Of a stretch of 50,409 nucleotides of DNA, positions 31,205 to 39,050 are shown one piece after another. The position numbers were made by a program, and so were the translations under genes. The notes beneath the pieces were generated by a model. It worked only from the letters and a program-made list of their open reading frames with translations. It ran no database searches and was not told where the DNA came from. Location: positions 1 through 50,409 of IMG/VR virus record IMGVR_UViG_3300027970_000040. The stretch is one strand, 5' to 3'. The stretch's first letter is position 1. Each line of letters opens with the position of its first letter. This DNA comes from a virus.

Positions 31205-32647
31205 TTATTTCTTTAAACTGTTTAACATTGCCTTGAGCTTAGAACCCTGAACATCTGCTATAATACGCTTATTTTCTGGCTCTAGTATCTCTCCCGTAGC
31301 CTGGTCTATGATAGGTTCAGTTGACTGTAACGTACTTTGCGGTTTAAGTTGACTCATAATATCATTAGCACTGGGCTTAGGAGTATAACTAGTCTGATTA
31401 TCAGGGTCACTGTCACTAATACGCATAGTTTCAATATCATAGTCTAAGTCAATCTTTTGTCCTACACCAGTACTACTACGACTTTTCATACATTGAATTT
31501 GATACTTACCACGCTCACGCATACTGCGACTTGTAAAGATACCAAACACATTATCCGCTGTGTTAATCTTACTGATACCACCAGCAATGTGACTGTGGTC
31601 AAACTCAATCTCATCAACAGCACTACGATTCAACTGCGATGCAGTCACCATCAGTATACCTAGCTCTTTTGCAAGATTACGTAGTTCTTCGGCAACATAC
31701 TTGTCTTTGATAAACTGGTCGTTAGGATTAACTTTAACAGAGACGGGCATAACCAAGTCTAAGTAGTCAACCATCACAAAGTTAATCTTAATACCTGTTT
31801 GAATTTGCACTTCTTTTAAGTAAGCACGAATATCATTCACATTACTTTGTGCAGGCAATCCTTTAACACGATACTGTCCTGACTTCTTACCAACCATCTT
31901 AACTTTAAGACTAGTGGTATCAATATCTTTACGAATTGCTTTTGTACCCATCATAGTCAACATAGCATCTGTTCTTAATGATGTTAGTTCTTCACTAAGT
32001 TCTAATGTAATGTACACCCCGCTCATCCCTTGTTGCAACCAGTTCAATGCAATATTCATCATAACAAGACTCTTACCTGAACCTGAACCACCTGCAAAGA
32101 TATTAAGTTCACCCCTACTGAATCCACCGTATAAGATACGATCCATTTGTGGCCAGCCTGTACTTACTTGCCCACCATTGTTAAAGTATTTGTTGATACG
32201 TGCCGCCGGGTCATAGAAGTAATCAGTTCCCATATCTTTTTGTAAACTGATTTGAACTGCGTCTTTGATTAGTTTTTCAACTGGACCAAAGTCATCCTTC
32301 TCAAGTAAATCGGCAGCTTTAAGAATAGCTCGTTCCAACTCTTGTCGTTTAGTAAATGCTTCAAACTCATCTAAGAACCAATTAAATTGATTGGGACTAA
32401 AGTTAGGGATGATATCAATATCTTGTCCAGTAATAGCTTTAATCTGTGTCGGATCGGGTAAGATACTATATTTTGTAGTATGTTCTTTGTATAGATTTAC
32501 GATAGGTCTTAATGACCTATCAAAGTTTTCGCTGTTTAATATGTTCATAACTCTAGTGTAGAGTTCTGCCTCAGTAATCATTACACGCAAAAATATCTTT
32601 TGCATCTCAATACCGTAATCTTTTTTATTTTCGTAATCTTTTTTCAA
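31205..32647 (-). CDS. 41: Replicative DNA helicase gp41 (DnaB-like)
   Basis: The Walker A motif is AGGSGSGKS (about 185-193) within GGFSRGELNIFAGG. Walker B is NFVMVDYLDLV. MVTASQLNRSA forms the sensor region, and HIAGGISKINTADNVFG matches the RecA-like C-terminal core of DnaB/gp41. The N-terminal about 140 residues form the helical collar. It unwinds the fork and works with primase gp61. Length is 480 aa (T4: 475). Its start overlaps the end of the primase gene by 23 bases, so helicase and primase are coupled. Confidence 0.95.
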   Translation of the reverse strand: MKKDYENKKDYGIEMQKIFLRVMITEAELYTRVMNILNSENFDRSLRPIVNLYKEHTTKYSILPDPTQIKAITGQDIDIIPNFSPNQFNWFLDEFEAFTKRQELERAILKAADLLEKDDFGPVEKLIKDAVQISLQKDMGTDYFYDPAARINKYFNNGGQVSTGWPQMDRILYGGFSRGELNIFAGGSGSGKSLVMMNIALNWLQQGMSGVYITLELSEELTSLRTDAMLTMMGTKAIRKDIDTTSLKVKMVGKKSGQYRVKGLPAQSNVNDIRAYLKEVQIQTGIKINFVMVDYLDLVMPVSVKVNPNDQFIKDKYVAEELRNLAKELGILMVTASQLNRSAVDEIEFDHSHIAGGISKINTADNVFGIFTSRSMRERGKYQIQCMKSRSSTGVGQKIDLDYDIETMRISDSDPDNQTSYTPKPSANDIMSQLKPQSTLQSTEPIIDQATGEILEPENKRIIADVQGSKLKAMLNSLKK

Positions 32648-33605
32648 TTTTCTTCCTCTGTAGTTCTATTTTGATTTTACTAGTTGTCGCACTACTCAAT
32701 ATACTGAGTAATGTAGGCAACTTACCATACTTAACTACCGCGTCATTTACATCTTTAACACTGTCATCCCAGTTGGGAATACTTACACTATAACCTAGCT
32801 CTAATGCTCTATCACACGTTTCTAAACCTGTCGCATCTCTATCGGGAATAAAGATAATACGTTTATTAAGTTGTGCTAGAATCTGTGCTTGGTCGTCATT
32901 GATTGTATTATGTGTTAACGCACAAGCATTTAAGCTTAATGCGTCAAAGATACCTTCAACTAACAAACATACTTCCCAATCGGGTTTCTGAAAGTCATAA
33001 CCAAATACATAGCCTGGTTGTTGCTCGTTAATATACTTTGGGATTTTGTTATCTAAGAATCTGCTCGTATGACCTACAATTTTATTCTTGTAAGTATAAG
33101 GGATAATAATTCTGTTTGACTGTCTGCCAGTATCATTAGGTGTAACTAAGAACGGGTAGTCATTATAATTTATCGACCTCGCAGATAGATAATCAATGTA
33201 TACTTTGTGTAATGTGTTTTTAATATCAATTAATTCGCCTACAGGCAACGTATGTTCTTTAAATTTTATTTTTGATTTTTGTTTTTTAAGATTAGTAAAG
33301 TCTAGTAAATCTTTATGCTGTAAACTTTCTAAACTCCATTTACTAATTTGTTCAGGTTGAATACCTGACCACAATAATATATTTTTAGTATTTTGAGTAA
33401 TACTTTTACCCAACATAAATCCACACTTAAACCCACAGTTAAAGCAATGATATGACCAATTGAATTGCCCATCAAATTTAATACCACCACGCCCACGTGT
33501 ATCAGTTTTATGCCCACGACGGCTACAACAGATAGCATTAAAACTATGCCATCCACCATGCGTGAGTTTTTTCTTTCCGGGAATTACTGATAGGATATCA
33601 AACAT
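32625..33605 (-). CDS. 61: DNA primase gp61
   Basis: An N-terminal zinc site (CCSRRGH about 26-32, CFNCG 54-58) comes first. A TOPRIM domain follows: CLLVEGIFDALSLNA, then IIFIPDRDATGLETCDRALELG. It synthesises RNA primers with helicase gp41, whose gene follows. Length is 326 aa (T4: 342). The ATG lies 6 bases after a TATACT box, with a weak TTGTTT -35 at 17-base spacing, and no ribosome binding site is present, so a leaderless early mRNA is likely. Confidence 0.93.
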   Translation of the reverse strand: MFDILSVIPGKKKLTHGGWHSFNAICCSRRGHKTDTRGRGGIKFDGQFNWSYHCFNCGFKCGFMLGKSITQNTKNILLWSGIQPEQISKWSLESLQHKDLLDFTNLKKQKSKIKFKEHTLPVGELIDIKNTLHKVYIDYLSARSINYNDYPFLVTPNDTGRQSNRIIIPYTYKNKIVGHTSRFLDNKIPKYINEQQPGYVFGYDFQKPDWEVCLLVEGIFDALSLNACALTHNTINDDQAQILAQLNKRIIFIPDRDATGLETCDRALELGYSVSIPNWDDSVKDVNDAVVKYGKLPTLLSILSSATTSKIKIELQRKKIEKRLRK

Positions 33606-33611
33606 CTATGT

Positions 33612-33640
33612 AGTATAACACAACTGTCATAGATAAACAA
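33612..33640 (-). promoter_or_regulatory. Early promoter of primase, leaderless type
   Basis: TATACT (33612-33617) is followed by ACATAG and ATG 33605. The -35 TTGTTT (33635-33640) is weak. Confidence 0.5.
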
Positions 33641-33653
33641 TACTTTAGGTTGA

Positions 33654-34343
33654 TTATCTTGACAAAATATTGGTTACTGCACCGTTATTGCTTTCAAATT
33701 GCATTCTAACATATGGATGATAACCCTGAACAACATAACCTTTTGTATCGGTTGCAGCCGTATAAGTATCGGTTAATATAGGATACCAATCACCATCTAC
33801 AATCGTAGAACCTTCAACAACAACGTTGCCATAAAAATCACTATATTGTGCTTGTAGTGTTAATATTGGACTGTCGTTGGTATCAATTACGCTAGTGTAA
33901 TATGTGATGTTGCTTTCACCGTTACCATCAGGGTGTAAGTTAGGGAAGTCTTGTCCAGTCGGAATACTTACTGGCATTGAAGGAACAAAGCTTGGTAATA
34001 CACTATTAACGATATTCATATCACCACGTGCTCCTGCATTTTGGTCTACAAACACAGGGTAATCAAATTCTCCTACAGGAATCTCCAATGAATAATAACA
34101 TTTCTGTGCATCAAGACTTGCTAAATCAGCAGAATTTAAAAGCAATGCGGCAATACCAGTTGCAGGTAATTGTAGAGTTAATGCTTTTTGTAATAGGACC
34201 ACATTACCTTCATAATTAATAATCCTACAAACTATTGATTTACCTGTAATATCTACGGGTTTTTGTTCTTGGTTTAAGAACTGAAATTGAATTTGATTGT
34301 CTACACCCTTATTAAGTGTAAGTGGCTTGGCATACTGAGGCAT
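33654..34343 (-). CDS. Virion protein with BppU-like N-terminal domain
   Basis: This 229-aa protein starts MPQYAKPLTLNKGVDNQIQFQFLNQEQKPVDITGKSIVCRI. It resembles N-terminal domains of baseplate upper/fibre proteins that line up beta strands with a D-I-T-G-(K/Y)-turn. The rest includes DWYPILTDTYTAATDTKGYVVQGYHPYVRMQFESNN, a beta-sandwich-like end. The frame runs open to 34436. ATG 34343 is chosen because AAGGAG precedes it by 6 bases. A late promoter lies about 85 bases upstream. It is an isolated late gene among replication genes. Confidence 0.72.
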   Translation of the reverse strand: MPQYAKPLTLNKGVDNQIQFQFLNQEQKPVDITGKSIVCRIINYEGNVVLLQKALTLQLPATGIAALLLNSADLASLDAQKCYYSLEIPVGEFDYPVFVDQNAGARGDMNIVNSVLPSFVPSMPVSIPTGQDFPNLHPDGNGESNITYYTSVIDTNDSPILTLQAQYSDFYGNVVVEGSTIVDGDWYPILTDTYTAATDTKGYVVQGYHPYVRMQFESNNGAVTNILSR

Positions 34344-34426
34344 ATAGCTCCTTGGGGAAAATCCTGATAAAAGTATAACGATTTGTCTTTGTGTATAGAC
34401 GAAAACTTGAGTTGAGTACATAATGA

Positions 34427-34434
34427 TATTTATC
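34427..34434 (-). promoter_or_regulatory. T4-type late promoter (GATAAATA)
   Basis: GATAAATA on the minus strand drives the virion protein at 34343. It is divergent from a second late octamer 26 bases away. Confidence 0.75.
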
Positions 34435-34459
34435 AAAATATATTGCCAAGCTACCCGAT

Positions 34460-34467
34460 GATAAATA
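34460..34467 (+). promoter_or_regulatory. T4-type late promoter (GATAAATA)
   Basis: GATAAATA on the plus strand lies 20 bases before ATG 34488. With 34427-34434 it forms a divergent late promoter pair. Confidence 0.7.
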
Positions 34468-34487
34468 TTTCGGTCAATATAACAACA

Positions 34488-34868
34488 ATGATATCAAACG
34501 AATTTTTTAATAAACTAACAACAAATCATCCGTTCATAACTATATGTTCATATGCCAACCAAGACTACGTTGGAATAGTTCAGAACCGTGATGATATAGT
34601 CACCACTATTTACGATTATGGGTCTATAATGGAGTCTAGTATTAGAGAAAAATTCTTAGAACTAGGTGATATTTGGTGGTGGGAAAGTAATAGACTTATC
34701 CCAATCAACCTCTTTTTAAAAGAAGAATGGATTATATTTAAACCATATCTCAGAACTTTTAATAACAAAAGTTTAACAGTAATACACGGCCCCTTGTGTA
34801 GTATGTCTGAATTGAGTAAGCGCAGAAGCAAACGCCGTAGTATTACACTAGTAAAAAGAATAGTTTAA
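34488..34868 (+). CDS. Conserved phage protein, 126 aa
   Basis: I do not recognise a function. The protein has YVGIVQNRDDIVTTIYDYGSI, LGDIWWWESNRLIPINLFLKEEWIIFKPYL and a basic C-terminus SKRRSKRRSITLVKRIV. The type recurs in T4-like phages. The frame opens at 34443, but that part overlaps the late promoter, so ATG 34488 is chosen; ATG 34458 is possible. It is convergent with and overlaps the mini-DnaE gene by 4 bases. Confidence 0.72.
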   Translation: MISNEFFNKLTTNHPFITICSYANQDYVGIVQNRDDIVTTIYDYGSIMESSIREKFLELGDIWWWESNRLIPINLFLKEEWIIFKPYLRTFNNKSLTVIHGPLCSMSELSKRRSKRRSITLVKRIV

Positions 34869-35437
34869 GTCTGTTCTTCTAGTAAATTCATATGGACCAC
34901 TACTAAATGTGCATATGCGATTGCATGACTCTTTTTAAAACTGTACCCATCAGTATTTGTATCCCAAATAGTCTTTGATATTTCAGACCATTGTTGCCCT
35001 ATTAAATGTCGTTTAGCTGGTCTAATTAGTGCCAAAAACATTGCTAGTCTGGGAATGCTATTTACTGAACTTGGCATCTTCTGCAATGATTGATAATGAT
35101 TCCCCAAGTGAATCAATTTCTCTACAAATTCTCTTTTATTTAAGTTATCCCAATTAGGCTCACGCATCAATGTTGCTAAATGTAGCTCATCACGAACATG
35201 AGAATAAACGTGAACATTCAATAAATCTAGTTTGAAATACCCTCGTTGTTCTGCTTGAACATAGTCAATAGCTGCCATATCATTGACTGGATCATATGGT
35301 ATGTCAGTAACATATACACCAGTAGCATGTTTACGCATAGGTTTAGCATTACGCATTGCCGCCGGGGTATGACGTATTAACTTTAACAAATCATCTCTTG
35401 ACCCAAAGTCAATGTCAATGTCTGAATCAATTCTCAT
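34865..35437 (-). CDS. Miniature DnaE-like (C-family polymerase) protein
   Basis: Across 190 aa the key blocks of bacterial DNA polymerase III alpha appear in order. SDIDIDFGSRDDLLKLI (D8, D10) parallels DnaE PDFDVDFCMEKR. RKHATGVYVTD (36-45) parallels KHAGGVVIAP. YFKLDLLNV (D71) parallels VKFDFLGL. IPRLAMFLALIRP parallels ALVALYRPGP. GYSFKKSHAIAYA (164-176) parallels F-NKSHSAAYA. All three catalytic aspartates seem kept, but the PHP, most finger, OB and tau-binding regions are absent. It may be a minimal polymerase, a nucleotidyltransferase or a regulator. Its start overlaps (ATGA) the stop of a DEDD exonuclease gene. Confidence 0.7.
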   Translation of the reverse strand: MRIDSDIDIDFGSRDDLLKLIRHTPAAMRNAKPMRKHATGVYVTDIPYDPVNDMAAIDYVQAEQRGYFKLDLLNVHVYSHVRDELHLATLMREPNWDNLNKREFVEKLIHLGNHYQSLQKMPSSVNSIPRLAMFLALIRPAKRHLIGQQWSEISKTIWDTNTDGYSFKKSHAIAYAHLVVVHMNLLEEQT

Positions 35438-35988
35438 CTTGGGAGAGGTACCAGTTCTGCTTTAATTAATTTAGTATACGCTTTTTGCACAACAATAGCT
35501 TGTCTTTCGGCATCTTCAACTGCCTTGTGACTGGTTACGTGACCGCCGTCTTTAAGACTTACTCCGGTTATCTCATACAAGGTACGTGTATCTCTGACGG
35601 TGTAGAAAGGCCAGGGGATTCGCATTTCGAGATTTCTCCAGGCCGACTCTGCCACAACCACATCGAATGATGCACCATTGCTCCAAACAGCACGGCGATT
35701 CCAACAAAACTTATAAAGTATTTCCATACACTCTCTAAATGGAATTCTGCCATTTTCTCCCATAGCCTCTTCAAGTGCTTCAGGACTTTGCTCACTCCAC
35801 CAACGTAATGTATCTTCATTGATACTCCTATTGTATATTTCTGTCTGTTCTTCAATTGTAGGTCGCAACTCTAATCTTTCAACAACCCCACTACCTTTAG
35901 GATCGAATCTTACTGCACCAATGGTTAATATAACACAATTAGGACTTGTGTCAAGTGTTTCCATATCAATCATTATATCCTGTGCCAT
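35434..35988 (-). CDS. DEDDh 3'-5' exonuclease (DexA/RNase T-like)
   Basis: The four acidic sites of the family are visible: D8-x-E10 (IMIDMETL), D109 (WSNGASFDVVV), then H154 and D159 (SHKAVEDA). This is the DnaQ/DexA-type 3'-5' exonuclease fold, acting on single-stranded DNA or RNA ends. T4 DexA is 227 aa; this is 184 aa. The gene lies directly upstream of the mini-DnaE gene, overlapping by 4 bases. A proofreading-like partnership is therefore plausible, though it could equally be a stand-alone nuclease. Confidence 0.9.
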   Translation of the reverse strand: MAQDIMIDMETLDTSPNCVILTIGAVRFDPKGSGVVERLELRPTIEEQTEIYNRSINEDTLRWWSEQSPEALEEAMGENGRIPFRECMEILYKFCWNRRAVWSNGASFDVVVAESAWRNLEMRIPWPFYTVRDTRTLYEITGVSLKDGGHVTSHKAVEDAERQAIVVQKAYTKLIKAELVPLPR

Positions 35989-35989
35989 A

Positions 35990-36340
35990 TTATGCCTGTA
36001 ATGTTTTCCAAATATATTTCTTCTCTAAGTAATCTTGTAGCTTCAATGCTTCTGTCTCGCTATTGAATGCTACACCTTTAATCTCATACATATCTTCTAA
36101 GTAGGTAGCATAGTCACCGTTAACATCTTGTGCCCAAGTGTTCCATGTAATCCACATAATATCTAATTCGTCTTTTACAATTGATATGCTAATACCTACT
36201 TCTTCACTGCCTATATAGTCAAACAACACATCCAATAGTTTTTTCTTTGTGTGAAAGTGTTTAATGTTCTGCCATTTAGGCCATGATAACATAAATTTAT
36301 TATCTTGTAAAGCTGTTATGGGAAAGGGTGTATTGTTCAT
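35990..36340 (-). CDS. Small protein E of the LRWG-type cassette
   Basis: This 116-aa member is the last and most diverged of five. It has NIKHFHTKKKLLDVLFDYIG, a Trp-rich stretch DIMWITWNTWAQDVNGDY and the end VAFNSETEALKLQDYLEKKYIWKTL. The end matches the F-x-x-E-x-x-A-x-x-F pattern of the others but without LRW. The start overlaps the previous stop as ATGA. Function unknown. Confidence 0.7.
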   Translation of the reverse strand: MNNTPFPITALQDNKFMLSWPKWQNIKHFHTKKKLLDVLFDYIGSEEVGISISIVKDELDIMWITWNTWAQDVNGDYATYLEDMYEIKGVAFNSETEALKLQDYLEKKYIWKTLQA

Positions 36341-36603
36341 TGGAATTTTAATAAAAATATTAGGTACTTCTTTTCGTCAACAATCTCATAACCATCTGTT
36401 ATGTTGCCATTGACTATATTCATCTTTACACCATACTTTCCTATAAGATAATCTTCAAAATCATATGCGTCAAACTCACGGTTTTGTTCCATATATTCTT
36501 TACGCACTTTCTTCAATGCTTCCCAATAGTTCCAACGATTTCTACGTTGGTTTATATTTGGATCATCGTCATCGTAGTCCTGTATGTGAGGTATTGATAC
36601 CAT
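36337..36603 (-). CDS. Small protein D of the LRWG-type cassette
   Basis: This 88-aa protein starts MVSIPHIQDYDDDDPNINQRRNRWNYWEALKKVRK. It ends YEIVDEKKYLIFLLKFQ, a degenerate form of the F-x-LRW tail. The frame opens at a GTG at 36612. ATG 36603 is chosen: it shares one base with the previous stop (TGATG) and is preceded by GAGGTGGAG, the codons for the upstream LRWS tail. Function unknown. Confidence 0.7.
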   Translation of the reverse strand: MVSIPHIQDYDDDDPNINQRRNRWNYWEALKKVRKEYMEQNREFDAYDFEDYLIGKYGVKMNIVNGNITDGYEIVDEKKYLIFLLKFQ

Positions 36604-36839
36604 CAACTCCACCTCAATGTGAATAAAATGTAATCTCTCTCATATCTAAACTTGAAGCTAATAGTGTCATCATCAGTTACACCCCATCTACAATGCCTTT
36701 CATATTTGCCTATATTAGTTTCTAACCATTTAATTATTTCATTAATTTTGTCAAAACGTTTGGCACGAACTGTGCATTCATACCAACCGGGTTTGGTGTT
36801 TTCCCATCCGACAGCATAGTCATAATGTTCAATTATCAT
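36603..36839 (-). CDS. Small protein C of the LRWG-type cassette
   Basis: This 78-aa protein starts MIIEHYDYAVGWENTKPGWYECTVRAKRF. It has NEIIKWLETNIGKYERHCRWG and ends FKFRYERDYILFTLRWS. The ATG at 36839 forms an ATGA overlap with the stop of member B. The ribosome site GAGGTGGGG lies inside B's LRWG codons. A GTG at 36845 is the alternative start. Its Trp-rich, acidic composition resembles members A and B. Confidence 0.75.
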   Translation of the reverse strand: MIIEHYDYAVGWENTKPGWYECTVRAKRFDKINEIIKWLETNIGKYERHCRWGVTDDDTISFKFRYERDYILFTLRWS

Positions 36840-37060
36840 CCCCACCTCAACATAAAATAACTTGCATTAACATCATTGTAAAAAGTAAACACAGTATGCT
36901 TCTCTAGTTCTGGTTCCCAATTAGATCCACTAAAGCTGTCATAGATTGGTTTATGATAAGCAAAATCAAAATCTTTACCCATGAACCAACCGTGACGTTT
37001 TAACTCATTAACTATTTCTAAGGTTCTACTAACATCAATGTACAATGTTACTTGACGCAC
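36836..37060 (-). CDS. Small protein B of the LRWG-type cassette
   Basis: This 74-aa protein starts at a GTG (MRQVTLYIDVSRTLEIVNELKRHGWFMGKDFDFAYHKP). It ends FTFYNDVNASYFMLRWG. GGGG from the upstream LRWG codons precedes the GTG. Fold prediction by eye suggests a small alpha/beta unit. Function unknown; it is clearly paralogous to A and C at its C-terminus. Confidence 0.75.
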   Translation of the reverse strand: MRQVTLYIDVSRTLEIVNELKRHGWFMGKDFDFAYHKPIYDSFSGSNWEPELEKHTVFTFYNDVNASYFMLRWG

Positions 37061-37061
37061 T

Positions 37062-37256
37062 TTAACCCCATCTTAATTCAAAATGAACAGCGTCACGCTC
37101 ATCTTTAAAATAGAAATCCATATAATCTACGGTAGGATCTGTACTAAATTTATCTCCCGGTAATCCGTACTGTTCTATAGCCCAAGCACAGGTTTCATTC
37201 CAATCTATAATATCTCCCTTTTTCCAAGGTATACGGACTCTAGTACCCGCCTGCAT
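37062..37256 (-). CDS. Small protein A of the LRWG-type cassette
   Basis: This 64-aa protein is the first of the series: MQAGTRVRIPWKKGDIIDWNETCAWAIEQYGLPGDKF, ending FYFKDERDAVHFELRWG. It shows the clearest form of the tail F-x-F-K-D-E-x-D-A-x-x-F-x-LRWG. Its start overlaps the end of the zinc-finger gene by 17 bases. Function unknown. Confidence 0.75.
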   Translation of the reverse strand: MQAGTRVRIPWKKGDIIDWNETCAWAIEQYGLPGDKFSTDPTVDYMDFYFKDERDAVHFELRWG

Positions 37257-37962
37257 TCAATAACTCCTTAACTTGTTTCACATTCTCAGGCTCACGATTG
37301 AATTTAATCTTCCATAGTTCTGGATTAATATAGTCAATAACCATCTTAACCTGTGATTCATTTAAACCATCTAAGAACTTCACGCCACTATTACTCTGAT
37401 ATAGCATCCAAGGACTAAGTTTACCATTGGTAATACTATGGCATATCTTGTTAGGGTTACCGTAACACAAATAGTCTTTAGGTACAATACCCTCTTTCTC
37501 TGCTAAATCCATAGTAGTTTGGACACTACGTGCAATAGCATCTAATGGATCTTCAATACGCAAATACTCAATCAGATACTTTGTATAGACGCTATCACTT
37601 GCCCACGTATCAATTTTGATGTTATTTTTTAACAACCAATCTACGTATCTGCTAATATTGATGGCATTGATATTTGCACAATGAGTCCCAAACTTTACAA
37701 AGGCAGTATAATAAGCACTACGAATGAACTCCTCATAAGTTTTATTCTTTTTAGTACTAGTATTCTTTTTATAAAACTGTAGCCAAGATTGAAAGCCAAT
37801 ACGATTGCCTTGCATATCTTTATTCATCCAACGTTGTTTGTTTTCGCATAGGTGTTTAGCCATAGTAGACTCACGTAGGAACTCTCTATTGCAAAAATCA
37901 CAACCATATTTGATTGTCTTATCAGTTGCCTCTGTCTTTTTCGTATTGAGTGATATCTTCAT
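37240..37962 (-). CDS. C2HC zinc-finger protein, 240 aa
   Basis: Residues about 19-42 (YGCDFCNREFLRESTMAKHLC) form a classical C-x2-C...H-x-C finger. A helical, Trp/Tyr-rich body follows (FQSWLQFYKK, YVDWLLKNNIKIDTW, LSPWMLYQSNSGVKFLDGL). It could bind DNA and act in replication or transcription control. The start overlaps the end of the gp62-like gene by 41 bases, unusually long for this genome, so a later start is possible. It heads the five-gene cassette. I do not recognise a named family. Confidence 0.75.
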   Translation of the reverse strand: MKISLNTKKTEATDKTIKYGCDFCNREFLRESTMAKHLCENKQRWMNKDMQGNRIGFQSWLQFYKKNTSTKKNKTYEEFIRSAYYTAFVKFGTHCANINAINISRYVDWLLKNNIKIDTWASDSVYTKYLIEYLRIEDPLDAIARSVQTTMDLAEKEGIVPKDYLCYGNPNKICHSITNGKLSPWMLYQSNSGVKFLDGLNESQVKMVIDYINPELWKIKFNREPENVKQVKELLNAGGY

Positions 37963-38515
37963 CTGTAACCGTTTGGCTTAGTACTTCTATGTCTGCTATT
38001 TTTAAATGGGGGTATATTTCTGCAAGATGCATTTTCTTTCTCTGCTCTTGCACAAATGCCTTTGAATATTCTGTTATATCCTCACTATTTGCTTTAGGAT
38101 AAATCTTTGTAAAGTACTCTTTGATTTCTTTTACTTGTGCAGGTTCTTTTAACAAACTAACACGTTCTTTAATCTGAGGTAACCATTGATGATATTGTTT
38201 ACCTTTGCCGGGGCTTGCCGCACACATCATATACCATTGTAGTTTAGGATGCTTTGATACATTTTCATTAAAGAAGTATTTGTTAGCGTGATATTCTGTA
38301 CTCATTGCATAGTATCCTGCAATATCACTAGAACCCTTTACATAACTTAACCACTTGATTAACATAAACGGAACAAACTTACGTTGTTGCTCGGGCGTAA
38401 GTCTATCATAATAACCATAGTCCTTCTTGTCTAGTGCCGCAATAGCTTCAAACAAGTTAAAGTCTTGATTCTCTAATTTCTCATCTTGAGGTATTGCTAT
38501 TTTCTTTGTTGCCAT
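37922..38515 (-). CDS. 62: Clamp-loader small subunit, gp62-like
   Basis: This 197-aa helical protein has LTPEQQRKFVPFMLIKWLSYVKG and FFNENVSKHPKLQWYMMCAASPGKGKQYHQWLPQIKE. The F-x-P-(F/Y)-M-(L/I)-x-(K/R)-(W/F)-L-S pattern and the PKGK-x-Y motif resemble gp62 of T4 and marine T4-like phages. gp62 with gp44 loads the sliding clamp gp45. Neither gp44 nor gp45 is recognised in the window. The start shares a base with the previous stop (TAATG). Homology is inferred by pattern only. Confidence 0.6.
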   Translation of the reverse strand: MATKKIAIPQDEKLENQDFNLFEAIAALDKKDYGYYDRLTPEQQRKFVPFMLIKWLSYVKGSSDIAGYYAMSTEYHANKYFFNENVSKHPKLQWYMMCAASPGKGKQYHQWLPQIKERVSLLKEPAQVKEIKEYFTKIYPKANSEDITEYSKAFVQEQRKKMHLAEIYPHLKIADIEVLSQTVTDEDITQYEKDRGN

Positions 38516-39015
38516 TAGAATGCCTGACTATAATCTACAATCTCACAGTTACGACTAATCTCTTTTACAAAATACACACATCTAGGTTTAGGTCCATCAT
38601 CTAACGGTACGCATAAGAATTGTCCGTTCTTTAATCGTGGTGCATACCAAGTTACATCGTGATAGATGTCTATAATCTCAATAGATACAAAACTCGGACT
38701 GAATGAACTAAGTGGATTAAACTCAAACGCATTGAAGCCTCTGTCATTGATACTTGTAAGAGGCAATGTTTCTAAGTCTCCATGTTCTTGTTCACCAATT
38801 AGTATTTGCCAATCAATTGGCATCTTAATTGTACTGTTGCCAATCTTCAATACAAGAGCAGGGCTGTTAAAACTCTCTAAAAAGATTAGTGGTATATAAT
38901 GATAATCTACATTACTTGGGTTACTGTTATCTAGTATAGCAAACCGCAGGTCATCAATCTCTTCGGGAAGTGTTTCTAAGTTATAGAATTCGTTGTCTAA
39001 GGTTAATATTCGCAT
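38515..39015 (-). CDS. Conserved phage protein, 166 aa, replication region
   Basis: MRILTLDNEFYNLETLPEEIDDLRFAILDNSNPSNVDYHYIPLIFLESF opens it, followed by LETLPLTSINDRGFNAFEFNPLSSFSPSF and NGQFLCVPLDDGPKPRCVYFVKEISRNCEIVDYSQAF. It is highly patterned and probably strongly conserved, but I know no function. It heads the gp62 operon from a perfect early promoter. Its ATG lies only 6 bases after the TACAAT box and lacks a ribosome site. Confidence 0.8.
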   Translation of the reverse strand: MRILTLDNEFYNLETLPEEIDDLRFAILDNSNPSNVDYHYIPLIFLESFNSPALVLKIGNSTIKMPIDWQILIGEQEHGDLETLPLTSINDRGFNAFEFNPLSSFSPSFVSIEIIDIYHDVTWYAPRLKNGQFLCVPLDDGPKPRCVYFVKEISRNCEIVDYSQAF

Positions 39016-39021
39016 GTTATT

Positions 39022-39050
39022 ATTGTAACACTTTCTTATCTGTATGTCAA
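39022..39050 (-). promoter_or_regulatory. Strong early promoter, leaderless type
   Basis: TTGACA (39045-39050), 17 bases, TACAAT (39022-39027), then AATAAC and ATG 39015. It probably drives the whole block down to the mini-DnaE gene. Confidence 0.85.
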
